NCBI GenBank assembly: GCA_902570125.1
Contig: CACFXK010000001.1
Location: forward strand, 62,001 to 126,000
Length of the DNA: 64,000 nt
Origin: an uncultured Pelagibacteraceae bacterium
GTDB taxonomy: Bacteria > Pseudomonadota > Alphaproteobacteria > Pelagibacterales > Pelagibacteraceae
Direction: 5' to 3'
The notes beneath the pieces were generated by a model. It had not been told where the DNA came from. It was given only the letters and a program-made list of their open reading frames with translations, and did not search any database. Below are positions 29,006 to 38,565 of the stretch, one piece after another. A program made the translations under genes and the position numbers. Positions within the stretch are counted from its first letter, which is position 1, and each line of letters begins with the position of its first letter.

Positions 29006-30378
29006 TGTCTGAAACAAAACAAAGCTGGGTTGACTCATTATTAGTATATAAAGATATAAGAATGTTAAGAATATTGCTTCTAGGAGCAATAAGTGGTTTT
29101 CCATGGGTATTAATTGCAAGTAGCTTAAGTCTTTGGCTAAAGGAAGAGGGATTAAGTAGATCAACAATTGGTTGGGCAGGATTAATATTTGGAGTTTATG
29201 CTTTTAATTATTTATGGGCTCCAATAATTGATAGAATACAAATTCCACTTTTGACAAAAAAATTAGGACATAGACGAGGTTGGATTGTCTTAATGCAATT
29301 AATCATTTTACTCAGCTTGATAGTTTGGAGTTTTATAAATCCTACACAAAATTTAGCACTTTTGATTAGTGTTGGATTAATAATTGCAATAGCTTCAGCA
29401 ACCCAAGATATAACTGTTGATGCGTTGAGAATTGAACAAATTGACGCAAATGAGGGGAAATCCATGGCAGCAGGTGCAGCTATGGCAGTAGTTGGTTGGT
29501 GGACTGGTTATAAATTAGGAGGCGTTGTAGCACTATTTACTGCTGAATTTTTTCAAAATATGGGAGTAGCAGATTATTGGCAAGCTACTTTTTTAGTTTT
29601 AGGTGTTTTAATTATTTTAATGAATATTTGTTTGATGTTTGTTCATGAACCAATTGATAATAACAGACAAAATAATCAAAAAGAAACAGATCAAATGATT
29701 ATAAACAAACTTGGATCAAGTAATGTTTTAACAAATTTTATTGCTTACATTTCGGGAACTATTGGTGGACCAATAATAAGTTTTTTTAAAAAAAATGGTT
29801 TTGCAATTGCAGTTGGGATATTAGGATTTGTGTTTTTATTTAAAATAGGTGAGGCATTTTTAGGACGTATGTCTATTGTTTTTTATAAAGAAATTGGATT
29901 TTCAAAAGGACAAATAGCAATTTATTCTAAAGGATTAGGATGGATAACAACCGTAGTTTTCACTTTAATAGGTGGTGTAATGGCGATGAGAGCTGGAACA
30001 GTCAAAACTATGTTTTTTGCTGGAGGTTTGATGGCTGTAACTAATTTACTTTTCGCATTATTGGCCTGGACAGGTAAATCAGAATTATTATTTGCAATTG
30101 CTGTGATAGCTGATGATATAACAGCTGCATTTGCAACAGTTGCATTTGTTGCTTTTATTTCTTTATTAGTAGATAGGACCTACACGGCAACCCAATATGC
30201 ATTATTAGCATCCATTGGAACTGCTGGAAGAACTACCCTCGCCTCTTCATCGGGTGCGCTAGTAGATTGGCTAAATGGAGACTGGGGTACATTTTTTATA
30301 ATAACAACTGTAATGGTGATACCATCACTAATTTGTCTTTGGTTTATAAGGAATAAAGTTAAAATTGGTGCAAAATAG
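28990..30378 (+). CDS. AmpG-family (PAT) MFS permease
   Basis: GAISGFPWVLIASSLSLWLKEEG..YAFNYLWAPIIDR..LGHRRGWI. Confidence 0.85.
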   Translation: MEKILMSETKQSWVDSLLVYKDIRMLRILLLGAISGFPWVLIASSLSLWLKEEGLSRSTIGWAGLIFGVYAFNYLWAPIIDRIQIPLLTKKLGHRRGWIVLMQLIILLSLIVWSFINPTQNLALLISVGLIIAIASATQDITVDALRIEQIDANEGKSMAAGAAMAVVGWWTGYKLGGVVALFTAEFFQNMGVADYWQATFLVLGVLIILMNICLMFVHEPIDNNRQNNQKETDQMIINKLGSSNVLTNFIAYISGTIGGPIISFFKKNGFAIAVGILGFVFLFKIGEAFLGRMSIVFYKEIGFSKGQIAIYSKGLGWITTVVFTLIGGVMAMRAGTVKTMFFAGGLMAVTNLLFALLAWTGKSELLFAIAVIADDITAAFATVAFVAFISLLVDRTYTATQYALLASIGTAGRTTLASSSGALVDWLNGDWGTFFIITTVMVIPSLICLWFIRNKVKIGAK

Positions 30379-31120
30379 CTATTTCTGTAAGAATTCCTAT
30401 TTAAACGTTTATGAGCTGGCCTCAAAGAAATCAAATATAAGTACACAATTAATTTACGGTGAAAAATTTAGGATAATTGGAAAAGAGAATGATTTTTTTA
30501 AGATCAGAACTGATTTTGACAATTACTTAGGTTTTATAAAAATTAAAAAATTTAATAAAGTTTTAAACAAATCTCACAAAGTCAGTATATTAAAATCAAA
30601 GATTTATAATAAACCAGAAAACAATATTAAATTTTTAACAAAAAAATACCTTCCATTTTCATCTGAAATTCAGATTATAAGTAAAAAAAATAACTTTGTA
30701 ATGTTTGAAAAGAATAAATGGATAAAGTTAAATGAATTACAAAGATTAAATAAAAGAAATTATAATTTTAGTAAAATATTAAAACTTTTTTTGAATATTA
30801 AATATAAATGGGGTGGCAAAACTTTTGATGGTATTGATTGTTCGGCATTACTCCAAATTTTTTATAAATATAACCATAAGTTCTTTCCTAGAGATACAAA
30901 AGATCAAGTTAAAATCAAAAAAGGTGTTAGCAATAAAAGAGTTTTAAAGAAAGGAGATATTATTTTTTGGAAAGGACATGTTGCAGTTTGTTTAAATACA
31001 AAAGAATTAATTCATGCATATGGTCCAAGAAAAAAAGTAATAATAATGCCAATAATAAAAACCATTAAATTAATTGAAAAAACTACAAATTTAAAAGTGG
31101 TTAAAATTATATCGATTTAG
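30365..31120 (+). CDS. NlpC/P60 family peptidase with N-terminal SH3-like region
   Basis: YKWGGKTFDGIDCSALLQIFY; GDIIFWKGHVAVCL; ELIHAYG. Confidence 0.87.
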   Translation: MVQNSYFCKNSYLNVYELASKKSNISTQLIYGEKFRIIGKENDFFKIRTDFDNYLGFIKIKKFNKVLNKSHKVSILKSKIYNKPENNIKFLTKKYLPFSSEIQIISKKNNFVMFEKNKWIKLNELQRLNKRNYNFSKILKLFLNIKYKWGGKTFDGIDCSALLQIFYKYNHKFFPRDTKDQVKIKKGVSNKRVLKKGDIIFWKGHVAVCLNTKELIHAYGPRKKVIIMPIIKTIKLIEKTTNLKVVKIISI

Positions 31121-32016
31121 TTTTGATCTCTTCCAAAATCTGGCTTCGCTATATCTTGTTTTAAATTCAATATTTGCTGTCTTACTTTTTTTGAATTAAC
31201 TAATTTTTTTCTCAATGTATTGTCGTCTAAATTTTTAATATTTTTTTTAAAAGATTTTAAATTTTTGATAAATAAGTTTATTGCACTAACAACATTTTTT
31301 TTGTTATTAAAAAAAATATCTCTCCACATTATTTCGTTTGATGCAGCTATCCTTGAAAAATCTCTTAACCCCCCTGCACTAAATTTAATTATATCTTTTT
31401 TTTGAGTTTTTTGAAAATCTTGGGCGGTCTTTATTAAATTGTAAGCTATTAAGTGGGGTAAATGACTTGTAATTGAAAATATCTTATCATGAACTTTCTC
31501 ATCCATAATTATTACTTTTGAACCAATCTTTTTCCAAAAATTTACCAATTTTTTCTGTTTAACTTTGTTTTTGTCACTAAAAACTATACACCATTTATTA
31601 ATAAATAGACTTTTACTTCCATACTTTGGTCCACTTACCTCTGATCCAGATATCGGATGACTCATAATCCAGTCAAGTGACTTTGGAATACTCTTATTTT
31701 TTAATTTTTTAATATTTTCCTTTGTAGAGCCTACATCGGTAATTAAAGATTTTTTACTTAAATACTTATTTAAATAGGGGATAACTGTTTCATACTGACT
31801 CATAGGAGTAGCAAGTATAACAAGATCAATATCTGAAATTTTATTATCTAGTTTCTTTAAAATAATTATTCTTTTATTTATTTTTTTGATTTCTCTAATA
31901 TTTTTTTTTGATTTTTCGAAAACAAAAAAGTTTTTAGAAGTTTTATTATCTATAGATGCTCTTAAAATTGAAGATCCAATTAATCCACAACCGACGATTA
32001 ATATATTTTTAAACAT
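31117..32016 (-). CDS. tyrA: Prephenate/cyclohexadienyl dehydrogenase
   Basis: NILIVGCGLIGSSILRA; DVGSTKENI; SHPISGSEVSGP. Confidence 0.9.
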   Translation of the reverse strand: MFKNILIVGCGLIGSSILRASIDNKTSKNFFVFEKSKKNIREIKKINKRIIILKKLDNKISDIDLVILATPMSQYETVIPYLNKYLSKKSLITDVGSTKENIKKLKNKSIPKSLDWIMSHPISGSEVSGPKYGSKSLFINKWCIVFSDKNKVKQKKLVNFWKKIGSKVIIMDEKVHDKIFSITSHLPHLIAYNLIKTAQDFQKTQKKDIIKFSAGGLRDFSRIAASNEIMWRDIFFNNKKNVVSAINLFIKNLKSFKKNIKNLDDNTLRKKLVNSKKVRQQILNLKQDIAKPDFGRDQN

Positions 32017-33094
32017 TTTTAAAAATTTTTTTCATCTGTTTAATTAAAAGTATATTTTCTTTCACATTTCCAATTGTAAGCCTTAAACAATTTTTAATAC
32101 CATACGAATTCATCTCTCTAAGAATAATTCCTGATTTTTCAAGATTTCTCTCAACAAAGCTCGCATTTAATTTACAACGTTTAAAATCTAAAAGAAAAAA
32201 ATTTGGTCCAATTTCATTTGTTTGAATACTATAAGAATTCATTATTTTTTTTATTTTTCTAGCCCAATCTAAATTATGTTTTACAGATTTTTTTATAAAA
32301 CTTTTATCTTTAAGAGATTCAACTGCGCATTCCTGTGCTATCTTATTTACATTAAACGGTGGTTTAATTTTATATAAAGCATCTATAATTTTTTTACTTC
32401 CATAACCCCATCCAACTCTGAGAGATGCAAGACCATAAATTTTTGAAAAAGTTCTTAATATAAATACATTATTTTGATTTTTAAAAAGTTCCAAGCCTGA
32501 TCTATAATCTTTATTTAACATATATTCAAAATATGCATCGTCGACTACCAATAAAATTTTTTTATTTAATCGCTTCCTTAGCTCTAATAGTTGATTTTTA
32601 GAAATATATGTGCCTGTAGGATTATTTGGATTAGCTATAAATACAATCTTTGTTCTTTTAGTTGTTTTTTTTAAAATTTCATCGTTTGATACTTTAAAAT
32701 TTTTTTCTTTAGAAAATATAACTTTTGCTCCTACTATTTTTGCATAAATTCTGTACATTAAAAAACTGTACTCTGGCACGACTACTTCATCTCCTTTGTT
32801 CAAAAATAACTGACAAAGCATTTGAATAATTTCGTCAGATCCAGATCCACAGATAATCTTATTTTGATTGCAATTGTATTTTTTTGAAATTTTGGATGTT
32901 AATTCCTTAAATTTTCCATCCGGATACTTTGATATATTATTTTTGGATTTTATTATTGCTTTATTAGCATTTTTACTCATGCCTAAGGCTGATTCATTAG
33001 CTGATAGTTTTATAATACTTTTTTTTTTAATTAAGAAGGATCTTCCAGGCTTGTAGACCTCTAGGTTTAATTTTCTAAATAATGGAGTATTCAT
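32009..33094 (-). CDS. hisC: Histidinol-phosphate aminotransferase
   Basis: KLSANESALGMS; ANPNNPTGTYI; RTFSKIYGLASLRVGWGY. Confidence 0.9.
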   Translation of the reverse strand: MNTPLFRKLNLEVYKPGRSFLIKKKSIIKLSANESALGMSKNANKAIIKSKNNISKYPDGKFKELTSKISKKYNCNQNKIICGSGSDEIIQMLCQLFLNKGDEVVVPEYSFLMYRIYAKIVGAKVIFSKEKNFKVSNDEILKKTTKRTKIVFIANPNNPTGTYISKNQLLELRKRLNKKILLVVDDAYFEYMLNKDYRSGLELFKNQNNVFILRTFSKIYGLASLRVGWGYGSKKIIDALYKIKPPFNVNKIAQECAVESLKDKSFIKKSVKHNLDWARKIKKIMNSYSIQTNEIGPNFFLLDFKRCKLNASFVERNLEKSGIILREMNSYGIKNCLRLTIGNVKENILLIKQMKKIFKNV

Positions 33095-33158
33095 GATGCT
33101 TAGTTTTATTAATAAATAGTCAGATAATTAGATAATACAATCAATAATTCTAAAAAAA

Positions 33159-33185
33159 TTGACATCTAAAAAGCTATCTTATAAA
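33159..33185 (+). promoter_or_regulatory. Candidate promoter for the metX transcript
   Basis: TTGACA-15 nt-TATAAA just upstream of the SAM-II-like element. Confidence 0.5.
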
Positions 33186-33194
33186 AGCTTTTTT

Positions 33195-33240
33195 GCGCTG
33201 ATTTAACTGAATTGCGAGCGCTTTAAAAAACCTGCTAAAT
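33195..33240 (+). promoter_or_regulatory. SAM-II riboswitch aptamer (probable)
   Basis: GCGCTGATTTAACTGAATTGCGAGCGC...CCTGCTAAAT matches the recalled SAM-II consensus GCGCUGAUUUAACCGUAUUGCAAGCGC...GCUAAA; precedes metX. Confidence 0.88.
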
Positions 33241-33278
33241 AAGTTTTTTTTCTCACAATTCATTTCAGCAAAATTTTT

Positions 33279-34412
33279 ATGAGCAGTTTAAATAAAATGA
33301 AGAATATAATTATTGAGAAAACTATTAAGCTTGATTGTGGTAAAGAAATATCGAACTTTCCATTAGCTTATGAGACTTATGGAAATCTTAATGAGAAGAA
33401 AGATAATGCTATATTAATTTTTCATGCGTTAACTGGCGACCAGTATGCTTCAGGCATCAACCCAATTACAAAAAAAGATGGTTGGTGGAACTATGCAGTT
33501 GGTCCAGGTAAGTCATTCGATACTGATAAATTTTTTGTTATCTGTGCAAATGTTATTGGTGGATGTATGGGATCCTACGGACCAGGAACTATTGATCCTT
33601 TGACCAATAAACCTATAGGTACAAATTTTCCTGTAATTACAATTAACGATATGGTTAACGCACAATACAATCTATTAGATTACTTAAAAATAGAAAAATT
33701 ATTTGCAGTTGCTGGCGGCTCCATGGGTGGAATGCAAGTTTTACAATTCGTATCAAACTTTCCGAATAAGGCTAAAGTAGCTTTGCCAATTGCTTGTACC
33801 GCTAGTCATTCAGCTCAAAATATTGCTTTTAATGAACTTGGAAGGCAAGCAATAATGTCTGATAGCAATTGGAAAGAGGGATTGTATTATGAAAAATCAA
33901 TAAATCCAGATAAAGGTTTGGCTGTGGCTAGGATGGCTGCTCATATCACGTATTTATCAAAACAAGGTTTACAAGAAAAGTTTGGAAGGAATCTTCAAGA
34001 AAGATCTGATTTAAAATTTGGATTTGATGCTGACTTTCAAATTGAGAGTTATTTGAGATATCAAGGTTCTGTATTTGTAGATAGATTCGATGCAAATAGT
34101 TATTTGTATATCACAAGAGCAATGGATTATTTTGATTTAACTAAACAATATGGAGGAAACCTTTCCAAAGCATTTAAAGATACCAAAACAAAATTTTTCA
34201 TCATTTCCTTTACCTCTGATTGGTTATACCCAACCTCTGAGAATAAAGATATTGTAATAGCGCTTAATGCAATTGGTGCTGATGTTGGTTTTGTAGAAAT
34301 AAAAACCGACAAAGGGCACGATTCCTTTCTATTAGAAGTACCAGATTTTTTAAATACTATTAAAAATTATTTAAATACAACTTATTCTAAAATCAATGAA
34401 AAAAGAATTTAA
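33279..34412 (+). CDS. metX: Homoserine O-acetyltransferase (MetX family)
   Basis: YETYGNLNEKKDNAILIFHALTGDQYASG; AGGSMGGMQVLQF; KGHDSFLLE. Confidence 0.95.
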   Translation: MSSLNKMKNIIIEKTIKLDCGKEISNFPLAYETYGNLNEKKDNAILIFHALTGDQYASGINPITKKDGWWNYAVGPGKSFDTDKFFVICANVIGGCMGSYGPGTIDPLTNKPIGTNFPVITINDMVNAQYNLLDYLKIEKLFAVAGGSMGGMQVLQFVSNFPNKAKVALPIACTASHSAQNIAFNELGRQAIMSDSNWKEGLYYEKSINPDKGLAVARMAAHITYLSKQGLQEKFGRNLQERSDLKFGFDADFQIESYLRYQGSVFVDRFDANSYLYITRAMDYFDLTKQYGGNLSKAFKDTKTKFFIISFTSDWLYPTSENKDIVIALNAIGADVGFVEIKTDKGHDSFLLEVPDFLNTIKNYLNTTYSKINEKRI

Positions 34413-34992
34413 AGTTATTTCTAAGTTTATTGAGGAAAAATCAAGAGTCTTGGACGTTGGATGTGGTGATGGAATTTTGATGGAATATCTATTAAAAAAT
34501 AAAGTGGTAGATGTAAGAGGACTTGAAATTTCTAAAGAAAAAGTAAAAAAATGTTTATCTAAAGGTTTAGCTGTTATTGAAGGTGACGCAGAGAACGATT
34601 TAAAGCAATTTCCAGATTTATCATTTGATTTCGTAATATTAAGTCAAACTCTTCAAGCATTTATGAGCCCAGAAAATGTTATTGAAAATTTATTACGAGT
34701 AGGAAAAAAGGTAATTGTTACAATTCCAAATTTTGGACATTGGAAAGTTAGATTAGATTTGCTATTAAAAGGAGAAATGCCAGTTACAAAGAATTTACCT
34801 TATCAATGGTATAATACACCCAACCTACATATGTGTACAATTCAAGACTTTTATAATTTTTGTAACAACAAAAGAGTTAATATTTATAAATCAATTTCTT
34901 TAAATGGAGAGAAAATTTCAAATATTACAACTTCAAATTTAAAATATAAAAACCTAATATCTGAATTAGGTATTTTTTTATTAGAAAAGTAA
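34396..34992 (+). CDS. metW: Methionine biosynthesis protein MetW
   Basis: RVLDVGCGDGILMEYL; FDFVILSQTLQA; downstream of metX. Confidence 0.93.
   Translation: MKKEFKVISKFIEEKSRVLDVGCGDGILMEYLLKNKVVDVRGLEISKEKVKKCLSKGLAVIEGDAENDLKQFPDLSFDFVILSQTLQAFMSPENVIENLLRVGKKVIVTIPNFGHWKVRLDLLLKGEMPVTKNLPYQWYNTPNLHMCTIQDFYNFCNNKRVNIYKSISLNGEKISNITTSNLKYKNLISELGIFLLEK
34953..34977 (+). terminator. Intrinsic-terminator-like hairpin inside the 3' end of metW
   Basis: CCTAAT-ATCTGA-ATTAGG followed by TATTTTTTT. Confidence 0.5.
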
Positions 34993-34993
34993 A

Positions 34994-35713
34994 ATGAAAA
35001 TAGAAATTATAAAATGTTTAGAAGATAATTTTTCATATTTATTAATTGATGAGTTAACAAAGTCTGCCATTGTAATAGATCCTAGTGAAGCAGAGCCTGT
35101 TATAAATAAAATTGAAAGTCTTAATCTAAAATTAAAATTCATAATGAATACTCACCATCATTATGATCACGTTGGAGGCAATAAAGAGCTCAAGAAATTA
35201 TATAATGCTAAGGTTATAGGTTTTAATGAGGATAAACATAGAATTCCTGAAATAGATATATCCTTAAAAAATAATGAAACTTGGAAAGACGGTATGTTTG
35301 AAGCAAAGGTTTTTCATATTCCAGGACATACTTTAGGCCATATATGTTTCTATTTTTTTAATGAAAATGCATTATTTTCTGGAGATACATTATTTTCATT
35401 AGGTTGTGGAAGAGTGTTTGAGGGCACTCATAAACAGATGTTTAATTCTTTACAGTTGTTAAAGAATTTACCAATTGAGACAGAAATTTATTGTGGACAT
35501 GAATATACATTAAAAAATTCAGATTTTTGCCTAAAACATGATCCAGAAAATAAAGCTTTAATTTCGAAAATTGAGTTTATAAAAAATCGACTGGAAAAAG
35601 GTCAGCCAACTATTCCATCGACACTTGAAGAAGAGCTACAAACTAATATTTTTTTAAGATCTAAAAATGTTGAAAACTTTTCAAAATTGAGAGAATTAAA
35701 GGATAATTTCTAG
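34994..35713 (+). CDS. gloB: Hydroxyacylglutathione hydrolase (glyoxalase II)
   Basis: NTHHHYDHVGGNKEL; HIPGHTLGHI; GDTLFSLGCGRVFEGT. Confidence 0.95.
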   Translation: MKIEIIKCLEDNFSYLLIDELTKSAIVIDPSEAEPVINKIESLNLKLKFIMNTHHHYDHVGGNKELKKLYNAKVIGFNEDKHRIPEIDISLKNNETWKDGMFEAKVFHIPGHTLGHICFYFFNENALFSGDTLFSLGCGRVFEGTHKQMFNSLQLLKNLPIETEIYCGHEYTLKNSDFCLKHDPENKALISKIEFIKNRLEKGQPTIPSTLEEELQTNIFLRSKNVENFSKLRELKDNF

Positions 35714-35723
35714 CTTATTCAGC

Positions 35724-35751
35724 TTGACTAAAATAGGGCCCTGACTATATT
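35724..35751 (+). promoter_or_regulatory. Candidate sigma70-type promoter for rplU-rpmA
   Basis: TTGACT-16 nt-TATATT in the short intergenic gap before rplU. Confidence 0.55.
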
Positions 35752-35778
35752 GCTGATAATTAAAAATTAGGATCGTTA

Positions 35779-36189
35779 ATGTCATACGCAGTTATACAAA
35801 CAGGTGGAAAACAGTACAAAGTCTCAGCTGGTGAAATAATTAAAATAGAAAAATTAGCTGAGTCAAATCCTGCTACTAAAGTGGAATTTAACGAAATTTT
35901 AGCTTATGGAGATGATAAGAGCATTGAATTAGGTGCACCCACTGTTGATGGTGCGAAAGTTGAAGCTGAACTATTAAAAAATGGCAAAGAAAGAACTGTT
36001 CTAATTTTTAAAAAAAGGAGAAGAAAAAATTCAAGACGTAAAAACGGACACAGACAACAGTATTCACTAATAAGAATTAACAAAATTTTTTCAAAAGATG
36101 GTAAAGTTTTATCAGAGGCTGAAAAGATGAAAAAAAGCGAAGTTGTAGTTAAAGAAGCTAAAAAAGAAAAAACTGAGGCTTCAAAATAA
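35779..36189 (+). CDS. rplU: Ribosomal protein bL21 with Lys/Glu-rich C-terminal tail
   Basis: MSYAVIQTGGKQYKVSAGEIIKIEKL; KKRRRKNSRRKNGHRQQYSLIRI. Confidence 0.96.
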   Translation: MSYAVIQTGGKQYKVSAGEIIKIEKLAESNPATKVEFNEILAYGDDKSIELGAPTVDGAKVEAELLKNGKERTVLIFKKRRRKNSRRKNGHRQQYSLIRINKIFSKDGKVLSEAEKMKKSEVVVKEAKKEKTEASK

Positions 36190-36200
36190 ATAGGTAATTT

Positions 36201-36455
36201 ATGGCAACAAAAAAAGCAGGTGGATCATCGAGAAACGGAAGAGATAGTGCAGGCCGAAGACTAGGAGTAAAAAAATATGGTGGTGAATTAGTGATACCTG
36301 GAAATATTATTGTAAGACAAAGAGGCACTAAAATTTTTCCTGGGGAAAATGTTGGAATGGGTAAAGACCACTCAATTTTTTCTGTTGTTAAAGGAAAAGT
36401 AGTTTTTAAAAAAAGTAAATCAGACAGAACTTACGTATCAGTAAAGCCTAATTAG
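36201..36455 (+). CDS. rpmA: Ribosomal protein bL27
   Basis: [28 protein letters not shown]. Confidence 0.97.
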   Translation: MATKKAGGSSRNGRDSAGRRLGVKKYGGELVIPGNIIVRQRGTKIFPGENVGMGKDHSIFSVVKGKVVFKKSKSDRTYVSVKPN

Positions 36456-36482
36456 TAAACAGCTAATTAATTCTGTAAAATC

Positions 36483-37466
36483 ATGAAATTTCTAGATCAA
36501 GTTAAGATATTTATAAAAGCTGGAGAAGGTGGATCTGGTTCTCCTAGTTTTAGAAGAGAAAAATTTATTGAATTTGGAGGACCTGACGGAGGCGATGGAG
36601 GAAAAGGTGGTTCTATTATTCTTGTGTCAGAGAGAAATTTAAACACACTGATTGATTTTAGATATCAACAGCATTTTAAAGCTGCGCGAGGCAGAGATGG
36701 GAGTGGGAAAAATAAAACAGGAAGAGGAGGAGAAGACTTATATTTAAAAGTACCGATTGGAACACAAGTATTTGAGGAAGATAATAAAACTCTGATATTT
36801 GATTTCAAGGAGGAAAATGAAAAATTTGTTGCAGCTATAGGTGGCAAAGGAGGTTTTGGTAACACAAGGTTTAAATCATCAACAAACAGAGCTCCAAAGA
36901 AATTTACCAAAGGTGCAGTTGGTGAGGAATTTTGGATATATTTACAACTCAAGACAATTGCTGATATAGGAATCATTGGATTACCGAATGCAGGAAAATC
37001 TAGCTTATTAGCATCATTAACAAGTGCTACTCCTAAAATTGCAAATTATAAATTCACCACTATAAATCCAAATCTTGGTGTCGCAATGTATGACGATAAA
37101 GAGATAACTTTAGCAGATATTCCAGGATTAATTGAAGGAGCACATCAAGGAACAGGATTAGGGATTAAATTTTTAAAACATATTGAAAGATGCAAAGCAC
37201 TTTTGCATCTAATTGATATATCAGAAAATGATTTAATTAACTCGTATCTTCAAGTAAGGGATGAAATGGGTAAATATAGTTCAGAGCTATTAAAAAAGCA
37301 GGAAATAATAGTGTTTAACAAAATAGACCTAATTGATGAGAACGAAATAAAAGAAAAAATAAATGATTTTGAAAAAATTATCAAGAAATCCGCTTTTACA
37401 ACATCAACACTCGATAAAAAATCAGTATCTGATATTAAATCAACATTGCTTAATTATGTATCTTAA
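36483..37466 (+). CDS. obgE: GTPase Obg
   Basis: Gly-rich Obg fold; GLPNAGKSSLLASLTSATPKIANYKFTTINPNLGV. Confidence 0.96.
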   Translation: MKFLDQVKIFIKAGEGGSGSPSFRREKFIEFGGPDGGDGGKGGSIILVSERNLNTLIDFRYQQHFKAARGRDGSGKNKTGRGGEDLYLKVPIGTQVFEEDNKTLIFDFKEENEKFVAAIGGKGGFGNTRFKSSTNRAPKKFTKGAVGEEFWIYLQLKTIADIGIIGLPNAGKSSLLASLTSATPKIANYKFTTINPNLGVAMYDDKEITLADIPGLIEGAHQGTGLGIKFLKHIERCKALLHLIDISENDLINSYLQVRDEMGKYSSELLKKQEIIVFNKIDLIDENEIKEKINDFEKIIKKSAFTTSTLDKKSVSDIKSTLLNYVS

Positions 37467-38565
37467 GGACTCAAAGACTGTCGTTATAAAAATTGGATCA
37501 TCTTTATTGATTAATGAAAAAAAAATTATCAGAGAAAAATGGTTGTTAGAATTTGCAAAAGATATTCAACATCTAAAAAAATTAAAAAAAAATATAATTT
37601 TGGTTAGTTCAGGAGCGATTGCTTTAGGATGTAAAAAATTAAAATTAAGTAAAAAAAAATTGAAACTTGATAAAAGTCAGGCAGTAGCATCAATTGGCCA
37701 AATTGAGTTAATGAATCTTTTTAAAAAAACTTTTAATAAGTCTAAAATCAATCTTTCTCAAATTTTGCTAACACTTGAGGATACAGAAAAAAGAAGAAGG
37801 GCTATTAATGCAAAAAGAACTTTTGAGAATTTATTTAGTCTTGGTTTTATTCCAATAGTAAATGAAAATGATAGTATAGCCACTTCTGAGATTAAGTATG
37901 GAGATAATGATAGACTAGCTTCTAGGGTTGCACAAATATCAAGTGCAGATTGTTTAATTTTATTATCTGACGTAAATGGTCTTTACTCTAAAGATCCAAA
38001 ATTAGATAAAAAAGCTAAATTAATTCGTGAAATAAAAAATATTGATCAAAATGTAGAAAAGTTAGCAACAAATAAAACTGGAGAATTTGGGTCTGGTGGA
38101 ATGAAAACGAAGATTGATGCTGCTAAAATTTGTCAATTCTCAGGGTGTCATATGGCGATTGCTAATGGCTTAATAAATAGACCAATTCAAAAAATTTTAA
38201 CTAAAAATATATGTACTTGGTTTTTACCTAAAATCTCAAAATTAGATGCGAGAAAAAAATGGATTATAAGTTCAGTTTCTCCAAAGGGAAAAATAGTTAT
38301 TGATGAAGGTGCGTTATCCGCTTTAAATAATGGGAAAAGTTTATTAGCTGCAGGGATTAAGGATGTTCAAGGTAGTTTTAGCAAAGGTGATCATATCAAA
38401 ATCCTAAACAATAATATGACCGAATTTGCCAGAGGATTAAGCAGTTTCTCTTCAGAAGAAATTTTGAAAATTAAAGGTAAACACTCTAATAAAATAAATG
38501 ATATTTTAGGTTATGTTTCAAAATCAGAAGTTATTCATAAAGATGATATGGTATTAATCAAATGA
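37456..38565 (+). CDS. proB: Glutamate 5-kinase (start trimmed from ORF-track 37363)
   Basis: MYLKDSKTVVIKIGSSLL; GDNDRLASRVAQI; C-terminal PUA domain. Confidence 0.92.
   Translation: MYLKDSKTVVIKIGSSLLINEKKIIREKWLLEFAKDIQHLKKLKKNIILVSSGAIALGCKKLKLSKKKLKLDKSQAVASIGQIELMNLFKKTFNKSKINLSQILLTLEDTEKRRRAINAKRTFENLFSLGFIPIVNENDSIATSEIKYGDNDRLASRVAQISSADCLILLSDVNGLYSKDPKLDKKAKLIREIKNIDQNVEKLATNKTGEFGSGGMKTKIDAAKICQFSGCHMAIANGLINRPIQKILTKNICTWFLPKISKLDARKKWIISSVSPKGKIVIDEGALSALNNGKSLLAAGIKDVQGSFSKGDHIKILNNNMTEFARGLSSFSSEEILKIKGKHSNKINDILGYVSKSEVIHKDDMVLIK

Noticed and set aside
36440-36482. ATTAG...CTAAT inverted repeat after rpmA as a terminator
   Set aside because: Stem of 5 AT-rich pairs and no following T-tract
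37363-37455. N-terminal 31 aa extension of proB in the ORF track
   Set aside because: Lies inside obgE coding sequence out of frame; the conserved glutamate 5-kinase start is MYLKDSKTVVIKIGSS at 37456
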